NCBI GenBank assembly: GCA_963753075.1
Contig: CAVWAR010000014.1
Location: 1-64,000 of the forward strand
Length of the DNA stretch: 64,000 nucleotides
Direction of reading: 5' to 3'
DNA from: Prado023 sp963753075
Lineage (GTDB): Bacteria; Actinomycetota; Actinomycetes; S36-B12; CAIYMF01
Translations under genes and position numbers: made by a program
Notes under the pieces: generated by a model
Seen by the model: only the letters and a program-made list of their open reading frames with translations
The model's database searches: none
What the model was told of the DNA's origin: nothing
Shown here: positions 8,597 to 18,307 of the stretch, piece after piece
Layout: each line of letters begins with the position of its first letter
How positions within the stretch are numbered: the stretch's first letter is position 1

Positions 8597-9460
8597 TCAG
8601 GGTTGTGGCTGGGTACTGGGCCGGGGCACGGGTCGGTCACGGTTGAGGGTCTTCCATCCCCAGACGGTGCCGATGACGCCGACCGCGAGCAGGAGGAGCG
8701 CGAAGTTCGTCCAGCGGCCCAGGTTGGTGGCGAAGAATTCGGGCAGGAGTGCCGCCGAGGCGTTGCCGAGGGTGTGGAACGTGATGGCGACCAGCAGGCT
8801 TCCCGAGGTGTTGTTGTAGAGCCAGGTGTAGAGCACGGCGAGGAGCATCTGCTGCAGGATGAACTGCCAGATCGGGATGGCTTGCTGCACTGTGCCGTCG
8901 ATGAGGAACAGCGGCAGGTGCCATGAGCCCCAGATGAGGCCGAGGATGAGGCTGGCGGTCAGGGCGTTGCGCCCGTTCTGCAGCCGGTCCAGGGCGTAGC
9001 CCCGCCAGCCGAACTCCTCGAGCCCGCCGCCGACGAACAGGATGATGGCGATCGTTCCCAGGACCGTGGCCAGCGAGGGGACCACCCAGTCGTCCAGGCC
9101 GTCGCCGGCCAGGACGAGGACCAGGGTCGTGAGCACCCCGACCGTGGGAAGCAGGAGTAGCGTCGGTAGCCACCATCGCTTGTCGAAGTTCGTGGCGAAC
9201 GCCCGACGCAGCAGTCGTCCCATGCCCGCCCGTCCCGCCTGGCGGCCGACCAGGACGAACGCGGCCACTGTGGGTCCCAGGACGGCGAACAGCCCCAGCA
9301 GCCCGACGATCTCGGGTAGGTCGGCCATCCCGGTCGAGCGAAGGAAGCTGGGCAGCCACAGCAGCCAGGAGATGGCGAACGTCAGGGCGACGAACTGGCC
9401 CAACTGCCGCCGATCCGCCGGTGAGGTGCCCACCTGGCCCACGGGGTGATCCTGCTGCAT
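8597..9460 (-). CDS. CPBP family intramembrane metalloprotease
   Basis: A 287-residue membrane protein of the CPBP (Abi) family. The diagnostic motif 1 is at residues 148-156 (EEFGWRGYA, with the Glu pair and Arg), motif 2 at about 180-184 (WHLPLF, His181), and motif 3 at about 226-233 (ITFHTLGN, His229 and Asn). Seven to eight hydrophobic helices cover residues 22-250. These proteases process membrane-anchored peptides; bacterial members act in bacteriocin immunity and protein maturation, which cannot be narrowed here. The gene is monocistronic. Downstream of its start on the same strand is a hydrolase fragment. Confidence 0.88.
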   Translation of the reverse strand: MQQDHPVGQVGTSPADRRQLGQFVALTFAISWLLWLPSFLRSTGMADLPEIVGLLGLFAVLGPTVAAFVLVGRQAGRAGMGRLLRRAFATNFDKRWWLPTLLLLPTVGVLTTLVLVLAGDGLDDWVVPSLATVLGTIAIILFVGGGLEEFGWRGYALDRLQNGRNALTASLILGLIWGSWHLPLFLIDGTVQQAIPIWQFILQQMLLAVLYTWLYNNTSGSLLVAITFHTLGNASAALLPEFFATNLGRWTNFALLLLAVGVIGTVWGWKTLNRDRPVPRPSTQPQP

Positions 9461-9469
9461 CCCGGGACC

Positions 9470-9721
9470 CTAGCCGGTGGCGCCGGTCGCGCGCTGCGGA
9501 AACCGGGCCAACCAGTCGAGCAGCGGCCACCCGACGGAGAGGTCGATCGGCATGGGGGCCTGCCTCTTGTACCGCCGCACATCGGACGCCGGCCGTGGCT
9601 CGTGGCCCAGGATGTGGTCCACGTCGGGAAGGACGTGGGTCTGCCCGGAAGAGAGCATCGCTGCGATGGAAACGATGGCGTCGGGGTCGACCTGGATGTC
9701 CTTCAACCCGGTCATGGCCAG
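9470..9721 (-). pseudogene. C-terminal fragment of an alpha/beta hydrolase
   Basis: About 84 residues match the end of alpha/beta hydrolases: PVLAMTGLKDIQVDPDA is the strand carrying the catalytic Asp (KD at the end of the GxxD turn), then THVLPDVDHILGHE gives the catalytic His strand, and RYKRQAPMPIDLSVGWPLL the final helix. The nucleophile-elbow half of the enzyme is missing; upstream sequence (on this strand) from about 9722 does not continue the fold. It is read as a remnant of a longer hydrolase gene whose 5' part was lost. Confidence 0.6.
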
Positions 9722-10308
9722 TACCGGGGCCGGATGCGGCGCGGCTGAGGCTGGGCGTGGCACCTGCCGAGCCACGCCCCCACCGCACACAGCGGCAGGG
9801 GACCCGAAGGTCCCATCGATAGCTGGCTCCTCAGGCGGGACGTTGCCCCCAACTCATCCTCCTGACGGCAGCCACCACCGATAGTCCAACCTCCCCGAAC
9901 CCTGGAGCTGCGCCGCGAGATCGGCTCACCTCTTCGCTCCCCGACGCCAAGGTCAGGCACCTACCGCAAGCAGTGCGACAGGCGGATAGGACGCGCCCGG
10001 CAGGCCGCGGATAGACCAGCCTATGGGGACGAAGTCAAGAGCTCGGTTCTTGGTGAGTGGTGCAGGGGTGATCGGCTCGCCGGGTTCGCCAGCGGGCTGC
10101 TGTCTCGAAGGTGGGGGTGGGAACGCGTTCGTGCGTGGGCGGGGGCCGGCCCGTCTCCTGCCCTACGTAGCGTGCAAGCGGGTTGGTTCCCGACAGCCTT
10201 CATCCGGGCTTTGCTGGAGGCGGGCGGGGCTGCCCATGGTCTATCGCGGGATGTGATCCCGACGCACTGGCGGGCTCGCCCCGTCCGGTCGCGGGGGCGC
10301 GCGGAGGG
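9722..10308. other. Gene-free stretch before the IS110-like element
   Basis: About 590 bases between the hydrolase remnant and the transposase stop. No frame has a recognisable product. Its right part presumably holds the downstream end of the IS110-family element, but this family lacks terminal inverted repeats and I cannot place the end exactly. Confidence 0.4.
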
Positions 10309-11692
10309 TTATGCGGCAGCGGCGGCCCTCCTTGCAGTTGCCGGGGCCTGCGGGTGGAGTCCGCCGGCGATGGCGGGGTCCCAGGCGGTGCCGGTGGTGA
10401 TGACGGCGTGGAGCTGGCGCAGCAGGCTGCCGGCGACCGCGACTCGGGCCTGCGTGCTGGTGAGCTTGTTGTCGGCGCGGCCGGTCAGGTGCGCGTATCG
10501 GGCGGCGAGCACGGGGTTGTTGCGCACCGCAGGCCACACCGCCCGCCAGGCCGCCAGCCGGAGCTGTGGGCGGCCGCGGCCGCTGATCCCAGTCTTGCCC
10601 TGGTAGGCGCCTGAGGCGTTGTCCCGGGGGCAGAGACCGGCGTGCTTGACCAGTGCACGGGCCGAGGAGAACCGAGTGGGGTCGCCGGTCTCGGCGAGGA
10701 TGGCGGCGGCACCGACCGCGGACAGCCCAGGGATGCTGGTCGCCAGGGCGGTCAAGGCGAGCTGGTCGAGCACCTGCACCATGCGAGTCTCGACGACTGC
10801 GACCTCGGCGCGGGCGTGGGCCAGGTCGGACATCGCAAACCGGGTCCGCTCGAGCGCCGGCGCGCTGCCTGGCCACGCCGGCTGCTGACTGGGCCGGGTC
10901 GACCGCGGCATCGAAGACTGCCCGCACGATCTTCGAGTACCACCGGGTGGCGCCGTGTCGCAGGACCTCGCGGCGGACCGCTGCAGCGAACCGGGTCCAG
11001 CCCCAGCGGCGGATCACCGCCAGGTCGCCTGTGGTGCCGACCCGGTCCAGCACCACCGTCACCGCGGCCAGCCAGCTCGCCGAGTCCAGCGGCTTGCCCG
11101 CCGCCTGCAGCGCCGCCGGCCAGGCGCACTCGAGCAAGTCGGTGACCTGCTGGCGGGCGGCGGTGGCGTCGGTGACCAGCCCGGCCCGGCGGGCGCCCAG
11201 GTGCCGCAGCCGGGCCCAGGCGGGTTCGGCTCGTTCGGGCAGATAGCAGCGCAGCTCGGTGACCAGCCTGGCGATGATGATGGCGTCGGTCTCGTCGCTC
11301 TTGTTGTGGGTGAAGTCCTCGCTCTCCCGGGCCCGGTGCACCAGCAGGGGCTGCACGCAGACCAGCCTGACGCCGAGTTCCGCAGCGATCTGGTCGAGCA
11401 CCCGCCACCGATGCCCGGTTGGTTCGCAGGCGACCACGACCGAGGAGTACCCAGCCGCCAATGCCTGGGCCAGCGCCCACTCGAGCACCTTGCGAAGATG
11501 CCACGCCTTCGCGTTCACCGTTCGACGGGCCAGCACCCGCGAGTCCTGGTCGGTCAGCGCGCAGGCCTGCTTGTCGGCGGCCAGATCGAACGCGAGCACA
11601 GCCGTCTCGCGGGTGATGACCGCACGCAACTGCGCCAGCCTGGCATTGCGGCGACGATCTCCCCGGGAGAGCCGACGACTACCGTTGGACAT
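10309..11692 (-). pseudogene. IS110-family transposase with one frameshift
   Basis: The N-terminal 260 or so residues (from ATG 11692) form the RuvC-like DEDD domain: VLAFDLAADKQACALTD with the first Asp, VVVACEPTGHRW with the Glu, and NKSDETDAIIIARL with the later Asp pair. At about 10860 the reading frame shifts by one base, and the C-terminal Transposase_20 domain continues in the neighbouring frame (TSIPGLSAVGAAAILAETGD, then LVKHAGLCPRDNASG and the closing SARxxNPVLAARY-type region). Together the two parts would make a protein of about 455 residues. IS110 transposases recombine DNA guided by an RNA made from the element's non-coding end. The frameshift makes this copy inactive as read. 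Confidence 0.8.
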
Positions 11693-11700
11693 GCATCCTC

Positions 11701-11742
11701 CTGATGGGTTGTCTGGGACACCAAGCCCGTCAACCCCATCAG
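11701..11742. repeat. Hairpin upstream of IS110-like transposase
   Basis: CTGATGGGTTG at the left pairs with CAACCCCATCAG at the right with one bulged C. The arms bracket about 19 bases. It sits directly before the transposase start, where the structured bridge RNA of IS110-type elements would lie, so it may be part of that RNA. Confidence 0.5.
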
Positions 11743-11760
11743 GGGGATGCCCGAATCAAC

Positions 11761-12084
11761 CCGCTCAGGTCGTTACTACGCACATCACGCGGGGCGATCG
11801 GGCTTCGGCCGGGGCCGAGGGTCAGCAGGGCTTCCAAACGATGCGTTCGGCGGGCAGCGACGCGCTGGAGCCGCCTGGCGGATTCGAACTGACTTCGCTG
11901 TTCTTGGCGGCCAAAGCCGCACCCTGAGCCGAGTCGCAGCCCCGCTGCCGCCCTCCCCCGCCGAACGCATCCTTGATCGGCCAACCGGGTCCGGATAGCT
12001 GAGAAGCGTGTGCCGTACGGCCGACCGAGGCGTCACCCGCGGGCGTGTTTCCAGGTGTTTCGCGTCGTCGGTGGACGCCTCCCG
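11761..12084. other. Intergenic between IS110-like element and GH3 gene
   Basis: About 320 bases. Positions 11870-11895 on the minus strand end in GGCGGCTCCA after a TTCGAAT, which looks like the tail of a tRNA, but the T-stem does not pair, so I do not call a tRNA. No gene is supported. Confidence 0.4.
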
Positions 12085-14367
12085 TCAGCCGGTGATCTCG
12101 AATCCCGTCCGGAGCAGGTCGGCCGGGCGGGAGCTTGGGCCGACGAGGAGGTCGAAGCGTCCGGGCTCGACGATGCGACGTCCGTCCGCGGTCACGATGG
12201 TGCATGACGCCGCCGGCACCTCGAGGTCGACCGTCACGCGCTGGCCTGCGGGGACCTGGACCTGTCGCCAGGCCTTCAGCTCCTTCTCGGCCCACGTGAC
12301 GGTGGTGACCAGGTCGCTGACGTAGACCTGGACCGTCTCGGTGGCCGGTCGGTGCCCGGTGTTCGTGAGCGTGACCCGCGCGTGCACGACGCCATCGCGG
12401 GCGACGACGTCGTCGAGCACGCTCAGGTCGGTGTACTCGACGCTCGTGTATGACAGGCCCTCACCGAACACGAACTGCGGGACTTGCGTCAGGTCGGCGT
12501 ACCGCTCGCCGTGCTGGCCGCGGATCTGGTTGTAGAACACCGGCTGCTGCCCGACGTGCCGTGGCACGGTGATCGGCAGGCGCCCGGTGGGCTCGATCAG
12601 CCCGAGGACCAGCTCCGCGACGGCCTGGCCGCCGCGCATGCCGGGGTTGAACGCCTCGACGATCGCGGCCGCCTGCAGCGCCGACGCAGGCAGGGTCGAC
12701 GGCTTGCCCTGGACGAGCACGAGGACCACCGGCGTCCCCGTGGCCACGAGCGCGTCGAGCAGCGCGATCTGCGCCCCCTGCAGCTCCAGCGTCGCCGTTG
12801 AGCGGGTCTCGCCGGTCAGGGCGATCGTGTCCCCGAGGACCGCGACGGCGTAGTCGGCGGCCTCGGCCGCGGCGACCGCGTCGGCGATCATCGCCGGGTC
12901 GACTGGGGCAGCGACGGCGACCGGCGGGCGAGGCCCGCCGTCGTGCCAGAACTCCCCGGCCGGGTCCGGCACGAGGACCTCGATGTCGGCGCCGCGGGTG
13001 TAGGTAACGGTCCAGTCAGCTGGGGCGACGGCGCGGAACCCGTCGAGCACGGTCTGCACGGTCTCGCGGGGGTGACCGTCCGGCATCCAGGCGACCTGCC
13101 CGGAGGAGCCCGCCCAGTCACCCAGGGTCACGTGCGGGTCGTCGGCGTTCGGGCCGACGACCGCGATCGTGCGCGCCGGGTCCGCCGCCACGGCCCGGCC
13201 GTCGCCGCCGGCCGCAAGCCCGCCGGCCAGCGGCAGAGTGCCGTCGTTGGTCAGCAGCACGAGGGAACGCCGGGCGACCTCGAGGTTGAGGGTGGCGTGC
13301 TCGGCGCAGCCGATCACCTCGGCCTGGCGCGCCTCGTCCGGGCCTCGCGGATCCTCGAACAGCCCCAGCTCGAACTTCAGCCGCAGGATCCGCCGAACGG
13401 CCTCGTCGAGCTCGGCCTCCTCGAGTCGCCCGGTCGCGACGGCCTCCCGCGCGCCCTCGAAGAACTCCGGCGTCGTCATCACCAGGTCGTTGCCCGCCCG
13501 CACCGCCACCGCGGACGCCTCGGCGTAGTCCGGCATCACCTTCTGCTCCCAGACCATCCGGCCGACGTTGTCCCAGTCCGTGATCAGCGTTCCGGTGAAG
13601 CCCCACTCACCCTTGAGCACGTCGTTCAGCAGCCAGGAGTTCGCCGTGGTCGGGACGCCGTCCATGGACTGGTACCCGAGCATGAACGTGCGGCAGCCCT
13701 CCTGCACCGCCCGCTCGAACGGCGGCAGGAACCACGAGCGCAGCTTGCGGGGACTGATGTCCGACTCGCTGGCGTCCCGCCCGCCCTGGGTCTCGGAGTA
13801 GCCCGCGAAGTGCTTCGCGCAGGCCAGCACCGCCGTCGGGTCGTCAAGCCCGTCGCCCTGGTAGCCGCGCACCATCGCCGCGCCGAGCTCGCCGATGAGG
13901 AACGGGTCCTCCCCGAACGTCTCGTCCACCCGACCCCAGCGCAGGTCACGGGCGATGCACAGGACCGGGGAGAACGTCCAGTGGACCCCCGTGGCGGCGA
14001 TCTCCACCGCGGCCGCCCGGGCGGCCCGCTCGATCATCCCCGCGTCCCACGAACACGCCATCCCCAGCTGGGTCGGGAAGATCGTCGCCCCGGGCCAGAA
14101 CGAGTGGCCATGGATGCAATCGTCCGCGACGAGGAGCGGGATCCCCAGGCGCGTGCCCGCCGCGAGGCCCATCGCCTCGTCCATCCGCTGCCCGATGTGC
14201 AAGAGCGAACCAACGAGCTTGGCGGAGATCAAATCGTCCAGGTCCGCCCGGTTCGCGTCGAGCTGCATCATCTGCCCGACCTTCTCCGCCACGGTCATGC
14301 GGCTCAGCAGGTCCTCGAGCCGCTCCTGCGTCGACAACGCCGCGTCCTGGTATGGCGCCTGGCTCAT
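12085..14367 (-). CDS. Glycoside hydrolase family 3 beta-glucosidase
   Basis: A 760-residue GH3 enzyme starting at ATG 14367 with an AAGGGA ribosome site; the frame is open further upstream but without support. Domain order: N-terminal (alpha/beta)8 barrel (about residues 15-340), alpha/beta sandwich (about 370-600) and a C-terminal fibronectin-III-like domain (about 640-755). Within the barrel are LLVADDCIHGHSFWPGATIF, KHFAGYS and the nucleophile motif LITDWDN with the catalytic Asp at residue 264. No signal peptide, so it is probably cytoplasmic and acts on imported oligosaccharides. GH3 enzymes with this SAKLVGSLLHIG/ATIFPTQLG type hydrolyse beta-glucosides or beta-xylosides; which is not determined. 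An 18-base palindrome (14405-14422) just upstream is likely its operator. The gene is monocistronic. Confidence 0.9.
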   Translation of the reverse strand: MSQAPYQDAALSTQERLEDLLSRMTVAEKVGQMMQLDANRADLDDLISAKLVGSLLHIGQRMDEAMGLAAGTRLGIPLLVADDCIHGHSFWPGATIFPTQLGMACSWDAGMIERAARAAAVEIAATGVHWTFSPVLCIARDLRWGRVDETFGEDPFLIGELGAAMVRGYQGDGLDDPTAVLACAKHFAGYSETQGGRDASESDISPRKLRSWFLPPFERAVQEGCRTFMLGYQSMDGVPTTANSWLLNDVLKGEWGFTGTLITDWDNVGRMVWEQKVMPDYAEASAVAVRAGNDLVMTTPEFFEGAREAVATGRLEEAELDEAVRRILRLKFELGLFEDPRGPDEARQAEVIGCAEHATLNLEVARRSLVLLTNDGTLPLAGGLAAGGDGRAVAADPARTIAVVGPNADDPHVTLGDWAGSSGQVAWMPDGHPRETVQTVLDGFRAVAPADWTVTYTRGADIEVLVPDPAGEFWHDGGPRPPVAVAAPVDPAMIADAVAAAEAADYAVAVLGDTIALTGETRSTATLELQGAQIALLDALVATGTPVVLVLVQGKPSTLPASALQAAAIVEAFNPGMRGGQAVAELVLGLIEPTGRLPITVPRHVGQQPVFYNQIRGQHGERYADLTQVPQFVFGEGLSYTSVEYTDLSVLDDVVARDGVVHARVTLTNTGHRPATETVQVYVSDLVTTVTWAEKELKAWRQVQVPAGQRVTVDLEVPAASCTIVTADGRRIVEPGRFDLLVGPSSRPADLLRTGFEITG

Positions 14368-14404
14368 GACGGGTTCCCTTCGTTTCGATGACGCCGCGCA
14401 TTGT

Positions 14405-14422
14405 CGAACGAACCTTCGTTCG
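14405..14422. promoter_or_regulatory. Perfect palindrome, likely operator of the GH3 gene
   Basis: CGAACGAACCTTCGTTCG has 8-base perfect arms around two central bases. It is about 40 bases before the GH3 start codon on the minus strand, the position of a repressor site. Its form (CGAACGNN..) suits TetR-type or LacI-type dimers; no adjacent regulator gene is present, so the partner must act from elsewhere. Confidence 0.65.
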
Positions 14423-15039
14423 CTCGGTGCTCGGCCTGGCTGACACTCACGTTGCCCGGCTGGGACCGCCACGCTTCGGCTGAAGCGGTTCGGTCTCGCC
14501 TGACACGTTGGCCCCGACCGACACGGCGCGCTCGCCTCGCTGGGCGGGAGTGGCACACCCCAGCGGCATTGCCGCCGCCACTTCCGTTGTGGAGCGACGC
14601 CGAGCCCCTCGAACCCTTCCGGTTCAGTCGTTCCATAAGTCTATGGCCCGGATCACTACACGAACCACCCTCTCGCGCCCGCACGTCTCGTCGCCCGTCT
14701 CGCGGCGCAATGACGCATCTGAGGAAGCGAGAGCTCATGGCCAAGGTCGGCGCGTGTTCCCTTTGCATGTACTGGGATGCGGCCGCGTGGCCGCCTCAGA
14801 ACTGCGACCGGTGAGTTCGAAAACTCCGAGTCGACGCTCCTGCGGTAGACGCGGTGCTGGGTTGTTGGGCCGTCGCCGACCCCGCAACGCCGGTTGGCCT
14901 GATGCCGAGGCAGGTCACGGGGATCGGTCGAGCGGCGACTGGCGGGTAAACCTCGCAGACATCCACGGAGATGCGGCGCAACAACGACGCCGACGGCTGA
15001 CGTCCGCCGCGAGTCACTGGACTGCGCCCCAGCCGGGGG
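14423..15039. other. Gene-poor stretch
   Basis: About 620 bases. The only short frame with some protein character on the plus strand (from ATG 14738, ending at 14815) is about 25 codons and is not convincing. No RNA gene or repeat is visible apart from the operator at its left edge. Confidence 0.4.
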
Positions 15040-15960
15040 TTAGCGCCGGACCCGTACGACCTCGTAGGGCGTCTTGGGGGTCACGGGAGTGCTGAACTTG
15101 GCGTTCACTGCGTACAGGTGGCCCCCTCGGCGGGCGGCGGTGGTCGGCACGTCAAACGCGGAATCCGTGATTGTGTCGGTGAGCAGGGCGCTGCCAAGAT
15201 CACGCGACAGTCGGACCTCGGTGATCTGGTTGAGCCCCCCGACCACTGCATACAAGGTGCGGCCGACCAGGGCCAGGCCGTCGCCGTTGACGGTCTCTCC
15301 GCCAGTGTCGATCGTCGCGGCGACGCCGGTCTGCTTGTCGACGGCGTACAGGGCCCCGACCGAGCTGTTGACGACGATCAGCGTGTGGCGATCGACCGAT
15401 TCGATGCCGTTCGCGTTGAACCCACCAGGGACGAATTGGAAGTCGCCCGACAGCGGGATCGTACGGACGGGCCCGGCCACGTTGCCCCGCGGATCGAGCG
15501 GTACCTCGTACAGCTCGGCGGCGAAGGAGTTGGTGAAGTACGCCGCCTGCTTCGTGACGATGACGTCGTTGACGAACCCGTCGCCGAGCCTCAGATCGGC
15601 GAGCAGCGACCCGTCGTCGGTGTTGTAGACCCGCGCGGTTCCGGTGGGTCCGCCGGCGACGAACAGCCGGCTGCCGCGACGATCCGTGCCCATGCCGACG
15701 GCCAGGAGTCCCGGCTGGCCAGGGACGAAGACGTCGCCCTCGCCGCTGCGGAAATCTCCCCGATAGATGGCGCCGTCGACGAGTGAACCGGTGAAGAACG
15801 TGGTGCCGTTGCCGATCGCGATCCCCTCTGGGAAGAAGCCGTCCGGCAGGGAGATGACGTCGGGGAAGCTGACGGAGGAGCCCACCTGCGCCGATGCGGG
15901 TGCACCAAGGCCGACAACTCCGACGATCATGGTGAGCAGAATGGCGAGGAATCGACGCAT
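15040..15960 (-). CDS. Secreted beta-propeller (SMP-30/NHL-like) protein
   Basis: A 306-residue exported protein. The start ATG 15960 follows AGGAGG and gives a typical signal peptide (RRFLAILLTMIVGVVGLGAPASA, cleavage after ASA, about residue 24). The mature part has repeating blades: LPDGFFPEGIAIGNGTTFFT, GQPGLLAVGMGTD, RLFVAGGPTGTARVYNTDDG, DGFVNDVIVTKQAAYFTNS and TVNGDGLALVGRTLYAVV, the pattern of SMP-30/gluconolactonase-like or NHL propellers. Similar actinobacterial proteins are annotated only as superoxide dismutase- or SMP-30-like; the enzymatic metal ligands cannot be confirmed. The gene is monocistronic. Confidence 0.8.
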   Translation of the reverse strand: MRRFLAILLTMIVGVVGLGAPASAQVGSSVSFPDVISLPDGFFPEGIAIGNGTTFFTGSLVDGAIYRGDFRSGEGDVFVPGQPGLLAVGMGTDRRGSRLFVAGGPTGTARVYNTDDGSLLADLRLGDGFVNDVIVTKQAAYFTNSFAAELYEVPLDPRGNVAGPVRTIPLSGDFQFVPGGFNANGIESVDRHTLIVVNSSVGALYAVDKQTGVAATIDTGGETVNGDGLALVGRTLYAVVGGLNQITEVRLSRDLGSALLTDTITDSAFDVPTTAARRGGHLYAVNAKFSTPVTPKTPYEVVRVRR

Positions 15961-16583
15961 GATGTGACCCTCCTGGAGGGGGCTGGAAAGATCCCGAATT
16001 TGACTGCTCAACCATATACAGCAGACGCGGCATCGGCCACTCGTGCCTCGTCCCGGCGATGACAGCGCCGACTGTGATGCGATGAGCTGCCCAAATGGGC
16101 GCGGTTGCCTTTGGCGTTGCCCATCCTGCGACCCGGACCCGGTTCTCCCTTACTGCGGCGAACCTGTGCGATTCCCCACCATGTAGCTAGGCAGCCGCCC
16201 CCGCGCTCGGGTCACGACGACAGCGAAGGCGCCCAACTGGGGGCCGTGACGCGGCTCGCCACCTGTCGCCGCCGGTAGCCGACTCGCGGCGCAGTGACGC
16301 AGCGCCGCTGACCAGGACCGCACGGGGCGGTGGGACCATGGGTGGGGCCGCGACCCGGGCAACGGCAGCGAAGGCTACAACCGCACGGCCGCCTGCCGCC
16401 GGCGCAGTCACCGGGCGGTCCACGCCACACCTGAACGGGGATTGCCGGGGCCGGCGAGGAATCCAAGCAGCCGCTCGGCCCTTCCGGGCAGTGCGACCGG
16501 TCGGTCAAGCCAGCCTCGAAGGCTGTCGACGAAGGACACGAGAGCCGGGAACGTCCGCTAGGCGACATGGAGGATTCGGACGA
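15961..16583. other. Gene-poor stretch with a dispersed repeat
   Basis: About 620 bases. At 16282-16304 lies CGACTCGCGGCG followed by CAGTGACGCA, one copy of a short dispersed repeat also present near 17789, 19496 and 20131 (see findings). No gene is supported. The right end provides the GGAGGA ribosome site for the next gene. Confidence 0.4.
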
Positions 16584-17635
16584 ATGGGAACGATCTACCT
16601 GAAGCGGCCCGATGGCTCGCTTGCAGCGATGAGGCCAGAGCCATACTACGCCGAGGCCGAGCTGCAAGCGCTGCTGGCGGAGCATCCCCACCTCCTGCTG
16701 GGGGAAGACCCTGACGGGCCCGGGTGGCTGGTACGCAAGGAAGCAGGCGTCCCAGACGCCGAGGGAGCCCCTGACCGCTGGAGTCTGGATCACCTCTTCG
16801 TAGACGCCGAAGGGGTCCCGACCTTGGTCGAGGTCAAGCGCTCGACGGATACGCGTATCCGCCGCGAGGTGGTTGGACAAATGCTTGACTACGCCGCCAA
16901 CGGGGTTCGGCACTGGCCTGAAGGATCCCTACAAGCCCACTTCGCCGCTGCGCACGACAGCCCCGAAGCAGCAGAAGCCACCCTGATCGCCTACCTCGAC
17001 GGTGGGGATCCGACCGACTTCTGGGCGAAGGTCGAGGACAACCTGCGCGCCGGCCGCATACGCATGGTGTTCGCCGCGGATCACATCCCCGCCACGCTGC
17101 AGCGGATCGTCGAGTTCCTCAATGAGCAATGCGCCCTGCCGAAGTCCTCGGCGTCGAGGTTCAGCAGTTCCGCGGACAGGGGCAGACAACTCTGGTCCCC
17201 ACAATCCTCGGACGCACCTCCGCGGCCAGTCGGGCCAAGCCCAGGACCTCGGGGACCTATGAGCAGGACCTGGCAGACGCCGACGAGTCCGTGCGAGTCG
17301 CCGACCAGCTACTCTCCGCTTGGGCCGAGCGAACAGGCGTGACAATCCGACGCACACGCAGGGCCAAGCAGTTCCGGACCGAAGGGGGAATCTTCCTGTT
17401 CCAGTACTACCCCTACGACTCAACTCTCGAGATCCCCGTCGTCCACCTCCTGGAGTCGGGGATGGCTGAGGAAGCCCAACAGTTTCGTGCAGAGCTTCAG
17501 CAGCTCGCCAGCCGCAAGCTCTCAGAACGACACCTGCACTTCCCAGCCGCCGACGTGGTGGCTCACTGGGACCGCTTGAGTGCCGACCTTCTCCCGCACT
17601 ACGCCAAACTGCGCCGATCGCCGCGGGTTCAATGA
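16584..17635 (+). pseudogene. PD-(D/E)XK-like nuclease domain protein with one frameshift
   Basis: ATG 16584 follows GGAGGA. The first part contains LDHLFVDAEGVPTLVEVKRS, the Asp...EVK signature of PD-(D/E)XK nucleases, and TDTRIRREVVGQMLDYAANG. At about 17131 a base is missing: the frame reads FLNEQ then drifts into another frame, while the neighbouring frame continues with MRPAEVLGVEVQQFRGQG and TLVPTILGRT and runs to a natural stop at 17635. Restored, the protein is about 350 residues and resembles the widespread DUF4268-like or restriction-associated endonuclease-like family of unknown target. Either real decay or a one-base sequencing error. Confidence 0.7.
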
Positions 17636-17886
17636 TGAGAAGGGCCGAAGGCGCGGTGCCCCCGAGGCGGATGTGCTGAGCACGGTCTGACGGTCGCCTG
17701 CCCCGACCTCGTCCATTCGTCCTGGGCGCTGTGCTGCTGTGCCAGGTGGTCGGAAACGACGCACATAGCCACCGCTCGCCCTGGGTATCCCGATTCGCGG
17801 CGATGTGGGGCACGTCCCTGCCCGTTGCGCCGGCGACCCCACACGACCGTAGTGACGCAGCCGCCGCGACGGTAGGAGGGTCCGGG
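17636..17886. other. Intergenic with dispersed repeat copy
   Basis: About 250 bases; holds the copy CGATTCGCGGCGATGTGGGG near 17789 of the short dispersed repeat. No gene. Confidence 0.4.
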
Positions 17887-18222
17887 TCATTGCCTTCTGG
17901 GCAGGGATTCGGCGTAGGCGCGGCCGCGGGCGACCCAGCGCGAGAGGGACCGGTTGTCGGCAACCGTGTCGGAGTCGATGAGCAGCCAGCCGGTGAGATT
18001 GCGGGTGCCCTTGTTCATCCCGTCCGCGCCCGGCTCGGACAGGAGCTGCTCGAAGTCCTCGTTCGAGCAGCGGATCATGAGGCGGCCGTCGTTGTGCGCT
18101 CCGGCTGCCATGTTGCCGCCGATCGTCCAGCCGATGCCGCCGAACATCTTCTTCTCGGTCAGGGCGTCGGCGTCGGCGAGCAGCGTGCGGACGCGGTCGG
18201 CGAGCTGCGGGTCGTATGCCAT
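17887..18222 (-). CDS. TfoX/Sxy N-terminal domain protein
   Basis: A 111-residue protein starting at ATG 18222 behind TAGGAGG. It has the TfoX N-terminal signature: DPQLADRVRTLL, then EKKMFGGIGWTIGGNMAAG and a later MIRCSNEDFEQLL strand, ending with a helix WVARGRAYAESLPRR. In gammaproteobacteria Sxy/TfoX activates competence genes, but single-domain actinobacterial versions such as this have no known role. The next gene on the same strand is a HxlR regulator 86 bases upstream; the two might be co-transcribed, with HxlR first. Confidence 0.88.
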   Translation of the reverse strand: MAYDPQLADRVRTLLADADALTEKKMFGGIGWTIGGNMAAGAHNDGRLMIRCSNEDFEQLLSEPGADGMNKGTRNLTGWLLIDSDTVADNRSLSRWVARGRAYAESLPRRQ

Positions 18223-18307
18223 CTGGGTTCCTCCTAGCGGTTCAACCACGAGAGTGGGCGGTCGGGGGGACGGGACCTTCGGGGCCCGCACGGCCAGTTG
18301 TCCAGGG

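Larger units (their letters stand above)
10241..11760 (-). mobile_element. IS110-family insertion sequence, inactivated
   Basis: The element is delimited by its transposase (10309-11692) plus flanks. Upstream of the transposase start there is non-coding DNA that contains a near-perfect hairpin (11701-11742), as IS110 elements carry structured non-coding ends from which a bridge RNA is made. The outer ends are approximate because IS110 elements have no terminal repeats and little or no target duplication. Confidence 0.6.

Noticed and set aside
10860..10870. Programmed frameshift in the IS110-like transposase
   Set aside because: IS110 family transposases are not known to use frameshifting, and no slippery heptamer is visible; decay or error is simpler.
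11868..11896. A tRNA-like 3' end on the minus strand (TTCGAATCCGCC, then AGGCGGCTCCA)
   Set aside because: The T-stem does not pair and no other arm is present, so it is no more than a chance or a very decayed piece.
14738..14815. A short frame with two Cys residues (MAKVGACSLCMYWDAAAWPP)
   Set aside because: Too short and with no family or operon context.
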